Below are positions 36,901-47,885 of a stretch of 64,000 bases of DNA, one piece after another. The position numbers and the translations under genes were made by a program. Positions within the stretch are counted from its first letter, which is position 1. Each line of letters starts with the position of its first letter. Source of the DNA: Pseudoneurospora amorphoporcata (taxonomy: Eukaryota > Ascomycota > Sordariomycetes > Sordariales > Sordariaceae); NCBI GenBank assembly GCA_033297205.1, contig MU859159.1, positions 62,001-126,000 on the forward strand, written 5' to 3'. Below the pieces are notes generated by a model that had not been told where the DNA came from, ran no database searches, and worked only from the letters and a program-made list of their open reading frames with translations.

Positions 36901-39348
36901 GTGCCGCAGGGTTTTCAAAGGGGACCTGACATAGATGGCAGGCGCTACCTGTTGATAAATTTTGAACTTTTCCGGACTTCCCCTCAAGCCTGGCCCGCAC
37001 GTTCGCTTGCGTCATCTTTTCTGTTGCGTATTCAAATAAGTAGTCTCCGACTTCTCGGGAGCTGTACCAATTATTCCGAGTTTAGTCGACATTGCCCCTG
37101 TGATCCCGAAAATAGAATAGGTAGCTGAAACCTACTCCTTTTCGGCATTGACCGACATTCTAACGCAAATACGCAGAAACAGGGCCAGTCAATTCCAAAT
37201 CGAAATGGGTTTGAAGGTGTCCCGACTTCCACTTGAAGTGCGCCGAATGTCTGTGGTTCGTCCCGATCCGTCGTTGCACCAGTCCCAGCCTCGCTTCTCG
37301 CCTCAGCTCCCGTCGTTCCCAAGCCGCGGATACCACTTCGATGCCGGCATCTACGCCCTGTGAAATCGTACATTGCGCTTGTTTTCCATGGGAACGTCGA
37401 TGATGAGAGCAGGCCCATCCTGGAGGTGATCGCCAGATATTGGAGTTCAAGCAAACTTGTCAAGAGGAGAAAGGCGCAAACCCAAGTGGGATCGGTCAGA
37501 TAAGCGTCCAGAGAGGGGGGGGGCAGGGGTCCTGTCCAACAGCCACCAACGCCAACGGTCCAGGCCACTTACATTAATGATCCCTGCAGTTGCTAACCCC
37601 CCCTTTTGCTAAAACCCCCACTTTTGCTAAGGATTTGGGCTGCCCGCATTCCCTCTGGTGGTAAGGACTGCTAACTGCAATTTGCAAACGCTTAAGGCCG
37701 GATTTGCAAAAGCAGGGGTCTAATTTTGGTAGGCGTGAACACTTATACCCGTCTACCGGGGGTCAATGACCCACTATTTTAGACCCTAGCCCATCGCTCA
37801 ATGGTTAGAGGGTCCTTTTCTGGTCTGTGCACTGGTACCTCCTTTTGCAAAACCCCCTCTTTTGCAGAAGAATTGGCCTGTCGGAATTATTTGCAAAAGC
37901 AGGGATTACTACTGTATATTTACACCGGTGTTCGTTGGTGATGATGGGCCATTCAGGGGCATTAACACAGTGGAGGCTTGCCAAGCACGCCATGTCAAAT
38001 CGACATGTTTGACGATCAGGGCAAACCGAAGTTAGCCGGTAGACTATTCTAGCGTTCACTAATCACTTCACCACTTCACGTATCAGAGGACGACCTGGAT
38101 GGGCTGAAGTCTGACAAGCTACGGTGCGCAGCTGACTGTCGTATCAAAACTATACAGCTTCAGCGACCATGGCCAAGCAAAAGCTTTGTGTTTGCAGTCA
38201 CTTGCCGGCCCAATCCTCTGGACATTTTGAAAACTTTGTCGGCCAACTCGGAATATTGGCAAGATCTTCACACGTCCTATCCACCACACAGATTACACTA
38301 CACACTGTTTACCTGCGTCTCGGTTCACCATCATCTCTTTTAATCTTATTGCCGTTATCGGGAAACCCCGTTGCTTGGTGTTTGGTTACCCTTCGGTTGC
38401 TCTGGACTCCAAATGCGGAATAGTGTCGTGGCATAGGCTGTCGGCCTTACGCGCTTGCTGATATGTATGACACCGCAGCCTAACTCGAAACGTCAAGTCA
38501 ATACATACAAATGAAGATACTCGGCCCCCATGTCCCCATTCTCAAGCGCGAACGGCGACAATGGAACTTTCCTGACCTGAACTCGCTGCAGAGAACTTCA
38601 TCCTCCTCATCTCCTCTCATCTGTGGGAATCGGACCTTTCTCTGCTCAACGGCCACTAAACAAGCGTCACCGGAACGCCACTTTTACCCTTGCCCACGTC
38701 GTTCGAGTGACCCGCCGTTACTTCCGGGACCACTTACATCCTCCGCCTCTCAACGGAACAGCGATCCAATCCACGAAGCCTCGAGTCGAGAACTCTCTTT
38801 GCATCTACGACGCAATTTGTTCTCTGTATTTCCAAATTCCGAGGTTAAAAAGGCAGCGAGACAAAAGGAGGTCTGGGAACGACGTCTTGAACGAGCCGTC
38901 ACAACTGCAACCTTTTCCTCGCTCGTGTCCCGACTTACTGGATTTGTCAACCTCGTGCTTATTCGAGGTCCGTCAAGGCCAGGCGAGCTGCTTCTTAGGT
39001 GAGATCATTCGTATGATTCCTCTCCATACCATGCGCCAAACACCTCCATGCCGCCTTTGCCACTTAGTGTACCGCGTTCCGAGTTTCAGAATAGCGTACA
39101 TACAAAGGATCCGCTTTCCCCAGACTTGAACGATTGTCTCACACAATGCAAGGGCGGCCGTTATCTTGACCAACTCAATCTTATCTCCTAGAAAGTAACC
39201 GTCCGGATCTGCATGGAAATCTGGCGGGTTTGTCAAGAATATCTGCTGATTTTGGTTCGACGATAGCCGCGTACCCCGCCAACCGCATCAGGTCGTTCAA
39301 CAAACATCATCCCGTTCGGACATATCGCGATATCTCCACCCTGCCACC
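30999..39348. other. 8.3 kb divergent intergenic region between kinase and bZIP genes
   Basis: It holds the 5' region of the kinase, including a probable splice acceptor at about 31045 with upstream untranslated or N-terminal exons between 31050 and about 32100. It also holds the repeat-like element at about 37.58-37.91 kb and the leader of the bZIP gene. Open frames (for example 33477-33878 minus and 38511-39130 plus) lack motifs and overlap in several frames, so I do not call genes. Long shared upstream regions are usual for regulatory genes in filamentous fungi. Confidence 0.45.
37576..37910. repeat. repeat-like element with tRNA-like A box and TTTTGC/GCAAAA motifs
   Basis: CCCCTTTTGCTAA and ACTTTTGCTAA occur in tandem at 37600-37630. 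Inverted relatives TTTGCAAAAGCAGGGG (37703-37718) and TTTGCAAAAGCAGGG (37890-37904) follow, and two further TTTTGC copies lie at about 37843-37866. Between them TCGCTCAATGGTTAGAGG (37794-37811) closely resembles the D-arm/A-box region of a tRNA gene. No folded tRNA or good B box follows, so it is not a functional tRNA. A tRNA-derived short interspersed element or a minisatellite are both possible. Confidence 0.4.
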
Positions 39349-40998
39349 ATGACTTCTTCACTACCTCTTCAGCCACTCACAACTTATGCTGAGGATCCCC
39401 ACTCTGGCCCGGACAGCAACCCATTGTCCACTCTGAATCTTACAATTCTGAAGAGTCTCTCAGACAAGAAAACGAGGGGTGGGTAGCATTTATCAACATG
39501 GTCGTTGTTGATGGATACAGACCGGCTGATAGTTTTGGGTGTATAGATGGTCAATCACCGAAAAGACGTGGCCCAAAACCAGACAGCAAGCCAGCACTCA
39601 CACGACGTCAAGAGCTGAACAGACAGGCACAACGGTATACTTCTTCCGTTATCCATAAACGCCCTGATACCTGCTGACCTGCGATGAAGAACACATCGTG
39701 AACGAAAAGAGCTATATATCAAAGCTCTCGAAGATGAAGTTCTGCGTCTCAAGGAAATTTTCAGCACTATCGCGCAAGACAAGGAGCGCCTCGCCGAAGA
39801 GAACCGGCGGCTGAAAGCCAAGCTAGCCCAGAACGACGCAGCCGGTGACCCAATTGCTGCCGACACCAACTTTTTTGACCAGATGGTTAGCAGCCCAAGC
39901 GGTCCGAGTGTTGGGTACACTTCCAGCTCTAGCATGGTGGGAAGTGGAAGCTACCTACCGGGGGCACCGTCCAGCCAAACGACTTTTCCATCACCACCAC
40001 CATCGACGACGACGACGACGACCTCGCCGGTTTACCGCCCACCTCCCGGAGGACCGAGGGACTTTAACACCATTTTGGGAGATGGGGCCGGTGTTCTGGC
40101 TCCAAAGAGGAATCCAGATTTGGATTATGATCAAGCCGGTATTGATTTTGTGTTAACGTATGAGTTCCCACCTCCTCCGAACCCTCGGCAGTAAAAACAA
40201 AGGAGAAACGGACATTCATGTTGCGCTCTTCGATGCTGAGGATTTCGAGACACATTCCCGTCCACGAAAGAAAGGGAAGGGAGAAAATGCAACTAACAAG
40301 TGCCCCTTGGCCCTGCCTTTTTTTTAGTCTCGAGCGCCCATGCATGGAACACATGACATGGCTATTAGAACGAGGTGCCGGCACCGAAGACAGAGCGCAA
40401 CGAGAGCCCTGCGGCCATGCGCTTATGGCATCCTGTCCTCCTGAGCCCTTCTCCGGGTTATCGCCAGAGAGCCCTTTCGGCTATACCAACACCATCCCGA
40501 ATTTGGCCATAGGTGGGGATATCGCGGCGACCTCCAACATCACCGGGCATCATGTCCACGCCCACGTGCACGGTCATCCCCCGATGCTTACTAGCATCAG
40601 CGGTAGTGGTCAGCGTACCTGGGAACTCAGCAAAGCCGACTTAGCTACTTTGCTCGACCTCAGCAAGCGACTGGACCTCGATGGGGAGATCACACCTGTC
40701 ATGGCTTGGGGCATGGTCCTCGCTCATCCGCGGCTTGCGGAGTTGCAGCTCGAGGACGTTGCGCGGTTAACCGAGGAGTTGGGAACGAAGGTTCGGTGTT
40801 ACGGGTACGTTTTACATCCCCTCTGTGGTCGCAAATGCCTTCATTTGTCTATGTCGTAGTTGAAGGCTGGGTTTGCTAATTAATTCTATTTGGTGTGGTT
40901 GTAGGTTTGGAGCTGTGATGGAGGAGTTTGAGGTTAGGGATGCGCTGGAGAATCTTTTTTCGACAAAGCCGGATGGAAGAGTTTTTGAGGATTTTTGA
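39349..40998 (+). CDS. bZIP transcription factor (Pap1/Yap-like basic region)
   Basis: Nuclear DNA-binding regulator; targets unknown. Exons are 39349-39478, 39547-39634, 39690-40157, 40328-40804 and 40905-40998. Introns have recognisable GT-AG ends and the splices restore frame. The basic region is LTRRQELNRQAQRTHRERKE with the invariant Asn and Arg (N-x7-R); the codon for the second Arg of RQAQR is split by intron 2. The leucine zipper follows: LYIKALEDEVLRLKEIFSTI and AEENRRLKAKL. The middle is Ser/Pro/Thr-rich with a run of Thr. After intron 3 the conserved C-terminal part begins LERPCMEHM (a hinge seen in related fungal bZIP proteins), has a His-rich stretch HHVHAHVHGHPP, and ends in a helical region (LSKADLATLLDLSKRLDLDG, then FGAVMEEFEVRDALENLF). 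The start is the first ATG in frame. The third acceptor (ATGAAG, 39689) is inferred from frame only. Confidence 0.87.
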
Positions 40999-41655
40999 GA
41001 GATCAGTAGACTTGGTCGACTCTTTGATGCTGGGTGGGAGGGAGGAAAAAATGGCGTTCGGACGCTGGGTAGCTGACCGCATATAATACCTGGTCAGAAC
41101 TAATGCTGACGAGATGCCTTGGTAGGCATCTTTTCATCAACTTGTCGTGTACAACCTGGAAGACGAATCATCATTTAACCGAACGGAATAATCCAGATTG
41201 TGACATGATAGTATTCAAGGCGTTAGGAAAGAAAAATGTGAGAATAATACTAGCAATGCCTGGCAAGGTTCAACAAGAGATGTCAAAGATGTACCGGAAA
41301 TGGTGACAACAGGTGCTGCAGCTTTCTAGGATGAGCACGGTGAACTTGCTCACCTTGAATGCGCAGGGTTGATTGGCCACTTCCTTCCCGGTTAACCCCA
41401 CGTCTGTGTCGGTGAGAAGCTACAGGGAGCCCCACAGCACACAATAACCCCACCCTGCGAATTTCTGAGTTTTGGGGCAATTTGCTGCACGGCCGGGACA
41501 GCAGAATTCCACAGCGACACAGCCCCGGCGAATTCTAACGAAGCAACCCCTCCGAGTCCTGGGTCCTCTTTTCATTTTATCTTTCCAACTTGCGCCAGGT
41601 CCCGACTATCGATATTATTCCGATATCGTTTCGTCACCCACACACGACAGCAGCC
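40999..41655. other. intergenic, eIF3d promoter side
   Basis: It contains the 3' flank of the bZIP gene and the leader of eIF3d. The last 100 bases before the eIF3d ATG are pyrimidine-rich. No gene seen. Confidence 0.5.
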
Positions 41656-43585
41656 ATGACGAACCCTACTCCTGGCCTTTCGGCCCTCGTCGACCTCATC
41701 GACTCCCTCCCCGACCTGGGTGCCACTTGGGGCCCCGCCGTCACCACCGAAACCACTCTGAATGGCGTCCCCTACGCCCCCTACTCCAAGGGCGATAAGC
41801 TCGGTCGCATGGCCGACTGGACTGCCGACTCCAAGGACGGCCGTGACGGCCGCGGTGGTCGCCAGCAGTACAACAGGAACTTCCGTGGTACGTTATCCTA
41901 CCCGGCCTCTGTCCTCGCCATGACCCTTTCGAGATTTTGGGATGGGAATTATGATGTTTGCTAACTTCCAACTCTAGACCAGCAGATCTACGGTGCCGGT
42001 TCCACCTCCATCTTCGCTCCCCCCGTCGCCGAGGACGAGTCTTCCTTCTCCGTTGTCTCTAACGTCAGGGATACTGGCAAGACCCGCTTCGGTCGTGGTG
42101 CTGTCTTTACTAGAGGCCGTGGCCAACGTGGTGGTGCTGGTGCCCAGGCTGGCAGGGGTGGTGGCCGTCAGACCTTCCAGAGGACAGGTCGTGGTGGTCA
42201 GCAGTATGGTGGTGGCTACGACGGTGGCCGCGGTGGTCGCGGTAACACTGGTGCGCGCGGTCGTCGCTTCGGCTGGAAGGATTATGACAAGCCCCAGCGC
42301 AACCGTGATGCTTCGATCAACATCAAGGGTGACTGGAAGCTGATTGAGGAGATTGACTACAACCGCCTTGGCAAGCTCAACCTCGAGACCGACGAGGGGG
42401 AGGATGTTGATGACTACGGTTTCCTCTACGCCTACGACCGCTCCTACGATAAGCCCGTCGTCAAGAACGCCGAGCGCAGGCTCACCGCTATCGACCGTGC
42501 TGCCTACAACGTCACCACCTCTTCCGACCCCGTCATCCAGGAGCTCGCCGAGAAGGACGAGGCCACCATCTTCGCCACCGACAGCATCCTCTCCATGCTC
42601 ATGTGTGCTCCCCGCTCCGTCGCCCCTTGGGATATCGTTATTTCCCGCCAGGGCAACAAGGTCTTCTTCGACAAGCGCGACAACGCCGCTCTCGACCTTG
42701 TCACTGTCAACGAGAACGCCGCCGATGCGCCGCTCGAGGCTTCCGAGGGTTCCAAGGATGGCATCAACCAGCCCCACGCCCTTGCCGAGGAGGCTACCTT
42801 CATCAACCACAACTTTGCCAACCAGGTTGTCGTCGAGAGCGAGTCCGAGAAGGTCAACATGGCCCACGAGAACCCCTTCTACAACGCCTCCGAGGAGAAC
42901 GTTCCCCCTGCCTCCAAGGCCTACAAGTACCGCCGTTTCGACCTCTCCACCAGCGAGGAGGAGTCCGTCTTCTTGGTTGTCCGTACTGAGATCGACGCTG
43001 TTCAGAAGAACGCTACCGACGGCAAGAATCAGCTCGTTACCGTGCACGCCCTCAACGAGTGGGACAGCAAGGCCCAGGGAGCTGGCGGTGCCCTCGACTG
43101 GAGGACCAAGCTCGTTTCTCAGCGTGGTGCCGTTGTCGCTACTGAGATGAAGAACAACAGCTGCAAGCTCGCCAGGTGGACTGTTCAGTCTATTCTCGCC
43201 AAGGCCGATGTCATGAAGCTTGGGTAAGTTTTGCATCATTGCTGCTAGTTTGATGAAGAGAGTATTAACCAACCTTTTCCCCTACAGTTTCGTCTCCCGC
43301 GTTAACCCCAAGGTCAACGACAAGCACGTCATTCTCGGCGTTGTTGGCTGGAAGCCCAAGGACTTCGCCAACCAGATGAACCTCTCGCTCTCCAACGGCT
43401 GGGGTATTGTCCGCACCATTGCCGACATGTGCCTCAAGTCCGAGTCTGAGGACACCAAGTTTGTCCTCGTCAAGGACCCCAACAAGAACATCCTTCGCCT
43501 GTACGAGGTCCCCGCCGGCAGCCTCGATGAGGAGGTTGAGGAGTTGGAGGAGGTCCAGGAGGAGGGTGAGGAGGCTGAGGAATAG
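41656..43585 (+). CDS. eif3d: translation initiation factor eIF3 subunit D
   Basis: Cytosolic subunit of the eIF3 complex that helps recruit mRNA to the 40S ribosome; eIF3d also contacts the mRNA cap region. Exons are 41656-41887, 41978-43223 and 43288-43585 (591 aa). Donors are GTACGT and GTAAGT, and acceptors CTCTAG and CTACAG. The N-terminus (MTNPTPGLSALVDLIDSLPD) ends in the GWKDYDKP block, typical of the family, after a Gly/Arg-rich stretch of about 50 residues (about 105-160). Conserved core blocks include WKLIEEIDYNRLGKLNLE, IFATDSILSMLMCAPRSVAP, WDIVISRQGNKVFFDKRDN and AGALDWRTKLVSQRG-like sequence (here GGALDWRTKLVSQRGAVVA). The tail is acidic (EEVEELEEVQEEGEEAEE). The coding strand is strongly C-ending, consistent with high expression, and this is why a long antisense open frame exists. 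Confidence 0.97.
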
Positions 43586-44420
43586 AGTACCTCTGCGGAT
43601 GAGGAAAAGGAGATCACTGATGATGAGGCATAGAGAGCCGCCTCTGTGAATGAGATGTTAAGGGCGAAGTATGAATATTTGGGGATCTGAGCAAGTGCTA
43701 TATGCTCTCCCCGGAAACGATGGGAAGCGGAGAATAAAAGCAGTTTTATTTTTCAGTTAAAGAGCGTTTTTCTTATTTTTTTTGCTACTTGTGTTTCAAG
43801 GTACAACGGTTGGTTTCTTTCACGGGCGTTCATGAACCGAAAATGTCACTCATGGCAGGACTCTATTGGTTTGGCGGTCTTGAGTGGAAAACTGGTCTTC
43901 GTTGACGAGACAGGCTGAACACATGGGCGTGGCTCGTGTAGCGTGCATAGTTTAGATAATTATGCAGCGGCTTATGATGGCGGGGGAATACCGGTAGACA
44001 AAGGATTCCATAGTCGGCAGAGTATGAAAGAATAGCCGATATTGGGTAATGAACAACATTCACACACCAACTCAACCCTTTTGATTTTTGTAATTCTTTT
44101 GTTACGGGACCACTTACATTCACGTGACTTCGCGACGCATTTTGGCGTTCGTCGCTCCCACCCACTCCCCGCGTTCTTTCCCGCGCCCGTTTGCTGCCCG
44201 CTTGCAGATGCATGTCTTCGCCACCTGAACAGCCACAACCCCGACCGACCAGCTCGTCCCACCTCCTCACATCCTTATTATTGACACCAGAATCCCAATT
44301 GCCAACATCCGTCCCTTTTCCATTCAGTCATAGCAACGGCGCGCAGTAATCACCTCACCTCACCACCACACCCGCACTAGACAAACCGCGGCAGTGATTT
44401 CTCCGGAGAAAGCTAGAACA
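43586..44420. other. intergenic between eIF3d and SNM1
   Basis: It holds the 3' untranslated region of eIF3d (an AATAAAAG-like signal at about 43733) and the promoter or leader of the repair nuclease. No gene is supported. Confidence 0.5.
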
Positions 44421-47400
44421 ATGCCGCCAAAAGCAGCCTCCGGCAAATTGACCAGCTCCTCATCCAAGACTCCGGTCAAGTCCGCCCGAAACAGGGGGTA
44501 CATCACCAAGACGCCTATCTCCTCGAAGCCGAAACCGAAGTCGAATGCGAGTATTTTGAATTACTTCAAGAAGGCGGCAGATGAGGACCTTTTCATTGGA
44601 GAGGGTGGAGTGACGGTTGAGGATTTGGAAGGAGGAAATGGTGAGGAGGCTGGGGTTGAGGGTGGTGGTGATGCGGAAGAGAGCGCGATCACTAAGGATG
44701 CCGTGGTTGAAGAAGTAAAAGAGAAACGGTTCAATGAGTTTGAACGGCCGATAAAGAAGAGGAGGGTTAGTCCTAATGCCGAGGAACAAGTGAGGGGGAA
44801 GAGAATGAGGGCGGATGAGGTTGATGGGAGGGAAGAGGCGGAGAAAGAGGAGACGAAAGAGGCGCTGATGCCGCGGAGTGAGGCAAAAAAGCAGGCGGTG
44901 CCACAGAGCAGTGGTGCACAAAGCGCAAACGCGGTTCAGAAACCGAGGAGAGGTCCGTTTTTGGAGGATTCGGACGAGGAGGATTCGGACGAGGCGGAGG
45001 AGAAGAGCGCTGCTTCTGTCAAGCCTGCCGGTTTATCTGGTGATGAGGCCAAAGAGAAAGAGGAGGAATCAACAGACAAAGTGGAAACCGAGTCTTTGAA
45101 CGACATCATAGAGAAGCCTAGAGTTCCCCTTCTACGACAAGAGACATCCGGCGCCAGAGCGGACAACCAAACCAAGCAGGAAGAGGAAGAGGAAGAAGAA
45201 TCGGGAAAAGACGAAGCAGATCAAGTCAACGAAGACCTACAGGAAGACAAGGAAAACCACGACAACGACGTTCAAGGTGAAGAACTGAGAGAGAAGCGGT
45301 ACGTGCAGGAACAAGCCCGGCTTGGACGGGGGTTTATTGGAGACGATGATTTCGACGAGAGGCTGTTGGATGATGCTGGATGTATAGATGAGATTGAGGA
45401 CGATGATGATCTAACGTTTGCCCCGGCGGACCCGGATGCCATTACAGAAAGCTGCCCGATATGCAACACATGTCTCGCCGGCGTAACAAGCGACCAGGCC
45501 ACCGCTCACGTCAACGCTTGTCTTGATGGCAACACGACGCCACTTCCTGCTCCGACAATCCCAACAATAACCGCGAAGCAACGTTCCCCCAAGATTAAGG
45601 ACCAAAGCCAGGAGCAAGGCATCAATCTCGTGGATGACCCGATGGCGGATCTCACAGAAGGTAGCAAGCGCTTCGCTTCGCGCGCCGCCATTGCCCGTCC
45701 TGGACAAGCAAACCCATTTACCCTCCAAGGCGATGATGACGACCCCAACCCTGGCCCCGATGCTAAACCCAAGAGCAATGGCGGCAGCTCAGCCTTCAGT
45801 AAACTCATGTCCTCCCATACCGAAGCCGCCGCCTGGGCCACCGCCGCGGCTGCCGAGACCGCCTCTAGGGGAATGCCCGCCTACAAACGAACCTGCCCAT
45901 TCTACAAGATCATGCCCAACTTCTCCATCTGCGTCGACGCCTTCCGTTACGGTGCCGTCCAGGGCTGCAAGGCCTACTTCCTCAGCCACTTTCACAGCGA
46001 CCACTACATGGGTCTCTCAGCTAGTTGGGTACATGGGCCCATCTACTGCAGTAAAGTGACCGGGTCGCTGGTCAAGATACAGTTGCGGACAGCGGCCAAG
46101 TACGTCGTCGAGCTGGCGTTTGGAGAGACAGTGCCGGTGCCTGAGACAGGCGGTTCTGTGATTGTTACCATGATCGAGGCGAATCATTGCCCAGGGAGTT
46201 CGCTGTTTTTGTTCGAGAAGAAGGTGGGCAAGGAAGGGAAGACACAGAGGATTCTGCATTGCGGTGATTTCCGGGCGTGCCCAGCACAGGTGGAACATCC
46301 ACTGCTGAAGCCGGAGACGCTCGACAAGGTGACGGGCAAGACAAGACAGCAGAAGATTGACGTTTGTTACCTTGACACGACGTATCTGAATCCGCGGTAT
46401 TCATTCCCACCTCAAGAGGACGTGATCCAGGCGTGTGCGGAGGTGTGCGCAAAGCTGGATAAGGGGTTGAAAGATGGGAACGAGGCAGAGTGGGAGCGGT
46501 TGTTGAGGGTACGCGCAGGCGGTGGTAATGCAAAGGAGGGGAAAGATGTCAGTCAGTTCTTTGGTTACAACAGTAAGAGAAGAAAAGGGGATGGTAGCAT
46601 CGACCCATCAAACCCAACACCACTCGAGGACAAGGAACACGAAGACACCAAGATCAAACGTCCTCCCAACGCCTTTACCGCCCTCACCTCTTCGTCCTCG
46701 TCCTCCCGCAAAAACCGTCTCCTTGTAGTCTGCGGTACCTACTCCATCGGAAAAGAGCGCATCTGCGTCGCCATCGCGCAAGCCCTTCGCTCCAAAATCT
46801 TCGCTTCTCCCTCCAAGATCCGCATCACCAAACAGCTTGGTGACGCCGAGCTCTCCAGCCTAATGACGTCGGATCCCCGCGAGGCCCAGGTCCACATGCA
46901 AGCCCTCGGCGAGATTCGCGCCGACACGCTGGCCGAGTATCTCGAGCTGCACCGGTCCAACGGCTTCAGCCGCATTGTCGGGTTTCGTCCGTCGGGGTGG
47001 AGTTACCGGCCTGGGTCCGGGTCTAACAACAACTCCTCCCTTGCCCATCAACTACCGCCAGACTTGGATACGGGTGGCGGTGCCTCCGTCCCCGTAACCG
47101 CCACTCTCCCCCCTTCGTCGCTACCAACCACGCATTTGCTGCATGGCAGCCGCTTCCGCCCCCGGTTTTTCGCGAGGAACGTCATCCCGCAGCGCGGCAG
47201 CGGGAAGGAGGCCATGTGCTTCGGGGTGCCCTACAGCGAGCATTCTTCGTTCAGGGAGCTGGCGCTCTTCTTGATGGCGTTGCGGGTGGAGAAGGTGGTG
47301 CCGACGGTGAATGTGGGGAGCGAGGCGAGTAGGACGAGGATGAAGGGATGGATTGATCGGTGGGTGGGGGAGAGGAGGAAAGGGGGGTTGGTTAGGGTTT

Positions 47401-47480
47401 TGCGTGAGGATGATGAGAAGGTGAAAGGGCAGAAGTTTTGGGATGGGAAGGATGGGAGTGGTGGGGGGGTCTATTGGTAG
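44421..47480 (+). CDS. pso2: DNA interstrand crosslink repair nuclease Snm1/Pso2
   Basis: Nuclear metallo-beta-lactamase/beta-CASP 5' exonuclease that processes DNA interstrand crosslinks. Single exon, 1019 aa; ATG 44421 is used because the frame upstream has no ATG. The N-terminal third is Lys/Glu-rich and disordered, beginning MPPKAASGKLTSSSSKTPVK. A UBZ4-type ubiquitin-binding zinc finger follows: Cys345-x2-Cys348-x14-His363-x3-Cys367. The catalytic core starts at about 495 (RTCPFYKIMPNFSICVDAFR). The metal motif HFHSDH is at 523-528, the GDFR motif at about 615, YLDTTYLNPRYSFP at about 645, and the beta-CASP VGFRPSGW and PYSEHSSF (His941) motifs are present. A Ser/Pro insertion of about 60 residues (about 870-910) interrupts the beta-CASP part, larger than in yeast Pso2 (661 aa). 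The locus is tandem with eIF3d and convergent with LSm2. Confidence 0.95.
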   Translation: MPPKAASGKLTSSSSKTPVKSARNRGYITKTPISSKPKPKSNASILNYFKKAADEDLFIGEGGVTVEDLEGGNGEEAGVEGGGDAEESAITKDAVVEEVKEKRFNEFERPIKKRRVSPNAEEQVRGKRMRADEVDGREEAEKEETKEALMPRSEAKKQAVPQSSGAQSANAVQKPRRGPFLEDSDEEDSDEAEEKSAASVKPAGLSGDEAKEKEEESTDKVETESLNDIIEKPRVPLLRQETSGARADNQTKQEEEEEEESGKDEADQVNEDLQEDKENHDNDVQGEELREKRYVQEQARLGRGFIGDDDFDERLLDDAGCIDEIEDDDDLTFAPADPDAITESCPICNTCLAGVTSDQATAHVNACLDGNTTPLPAPTIPTITAKQRSPKIKDQSQEQGINLVDDPMADLTEGSKRFASRAAIARPGQANPFTLQGDDDDPNPGPDAKPKSNGGSSAFSKLMSSHTEAAAWATAAAAETASRGMPAYKRTCPFYKIMPNFSICVDAFRYGAVQGCKAYFLSHFHSDHYMGLSASWVHGPIYCSKVTGSLVKIQLRTAAKYVVELAFGETVPVPETGGSVIVTMIEANHCPGSSLFLFEKKVGKEGKTQRILHCGDFRACPAQVEHPLLKPETLDKVTGKTRQQKIDVCYLDTTYLNPRYSFPPQEDVIQACAEVCAKLDKGLKDGNEAEWERLLRVRAGGGNAKEGKDVSQFFGYNSKRRKGDGSIDPSNPTPLEDKEHEDTKIKRPPNAFTALTSSSSSSRKNRLLVVCGTYSIGKERICVAIAQALRSKIFASPSKIRITKQLGDAELSSLMTSDPREAQVHMQALGEIRADTLAEYLELHRSNGFSRIVGFRPSGWSYRPGSGSNNNSSLAHQLPPDLDTGGGASVPVTATLPPSSLPTTHLLHGSRFRPRFFARNVIPQRGSGKEAMCFGVPYSEHSSFRELALFLMALRVEKVVPTVNVGSEASRTRMKGWIDRWVGERRKGGLVRVLREDDEKVKGQKFWDGKDGSGGGVYW

Positions 47481-47885
47481 CTTTGCGGTGATTCATCGGT
47501 TATGGTAGATTATAGATGGAAGAGCGTCGATTCTCATGGCATTTCTGTTCGTTCGAGACCTTCTTCGACTGTTGTGTTTGCCTTGTTATACATTGACACA
47601 CTATTCTCGCTCGTTTGATAATTCAAGCTCACCGCCTTCATTGCTCATCTTGCCTCCGTCTCTACGCATACGTGACACTCTCGACTCCCTCCACGTTTGC
47701 CATTCTGATACTTTGCTGATACCCGGCATGTCCTGGCAACGTTGAGTCCCTGATACCCGCCATGACCTCTCTCTTTCAGATCGTCGCTTGCTTCGGTTGA
47801 TAAATGGTACCGGCGGTGACAATGATGGGATTGAGTCCCCGAAGAACTATGGCTCTAGAGTATATTGGCCCCTCCTCTGTCTTAC
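47481..47885. other. convergent intergenic region
   Basis: The short space between the 3' ends of the + strand nuclease and minus-strand LSm2. Nothing distinctive seen. Confidence 0.5.

Noticed and set aside
37788..37860. Functional tRNA gene
   Set aside because: Only the A-box/D-arm part is tRNA-like. The acceptor stem, anticodon arm and B box cannot be built.
38511..39130. Two overlapping + strand frames of about 165 codons upstream of the bZIP gene
   Set aside because: They overlap in different frames, lack motifs and splice context, and look like leader sequence of the bZIP gene.
41974..43272. 432-codon open frame on the minus strand opposite eIF3d
   Set aside because: It is a mirror of strong C-ending codon bias in eIF3d. 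The translation is Val/Leu/Gly monotony with no fold or splice context.
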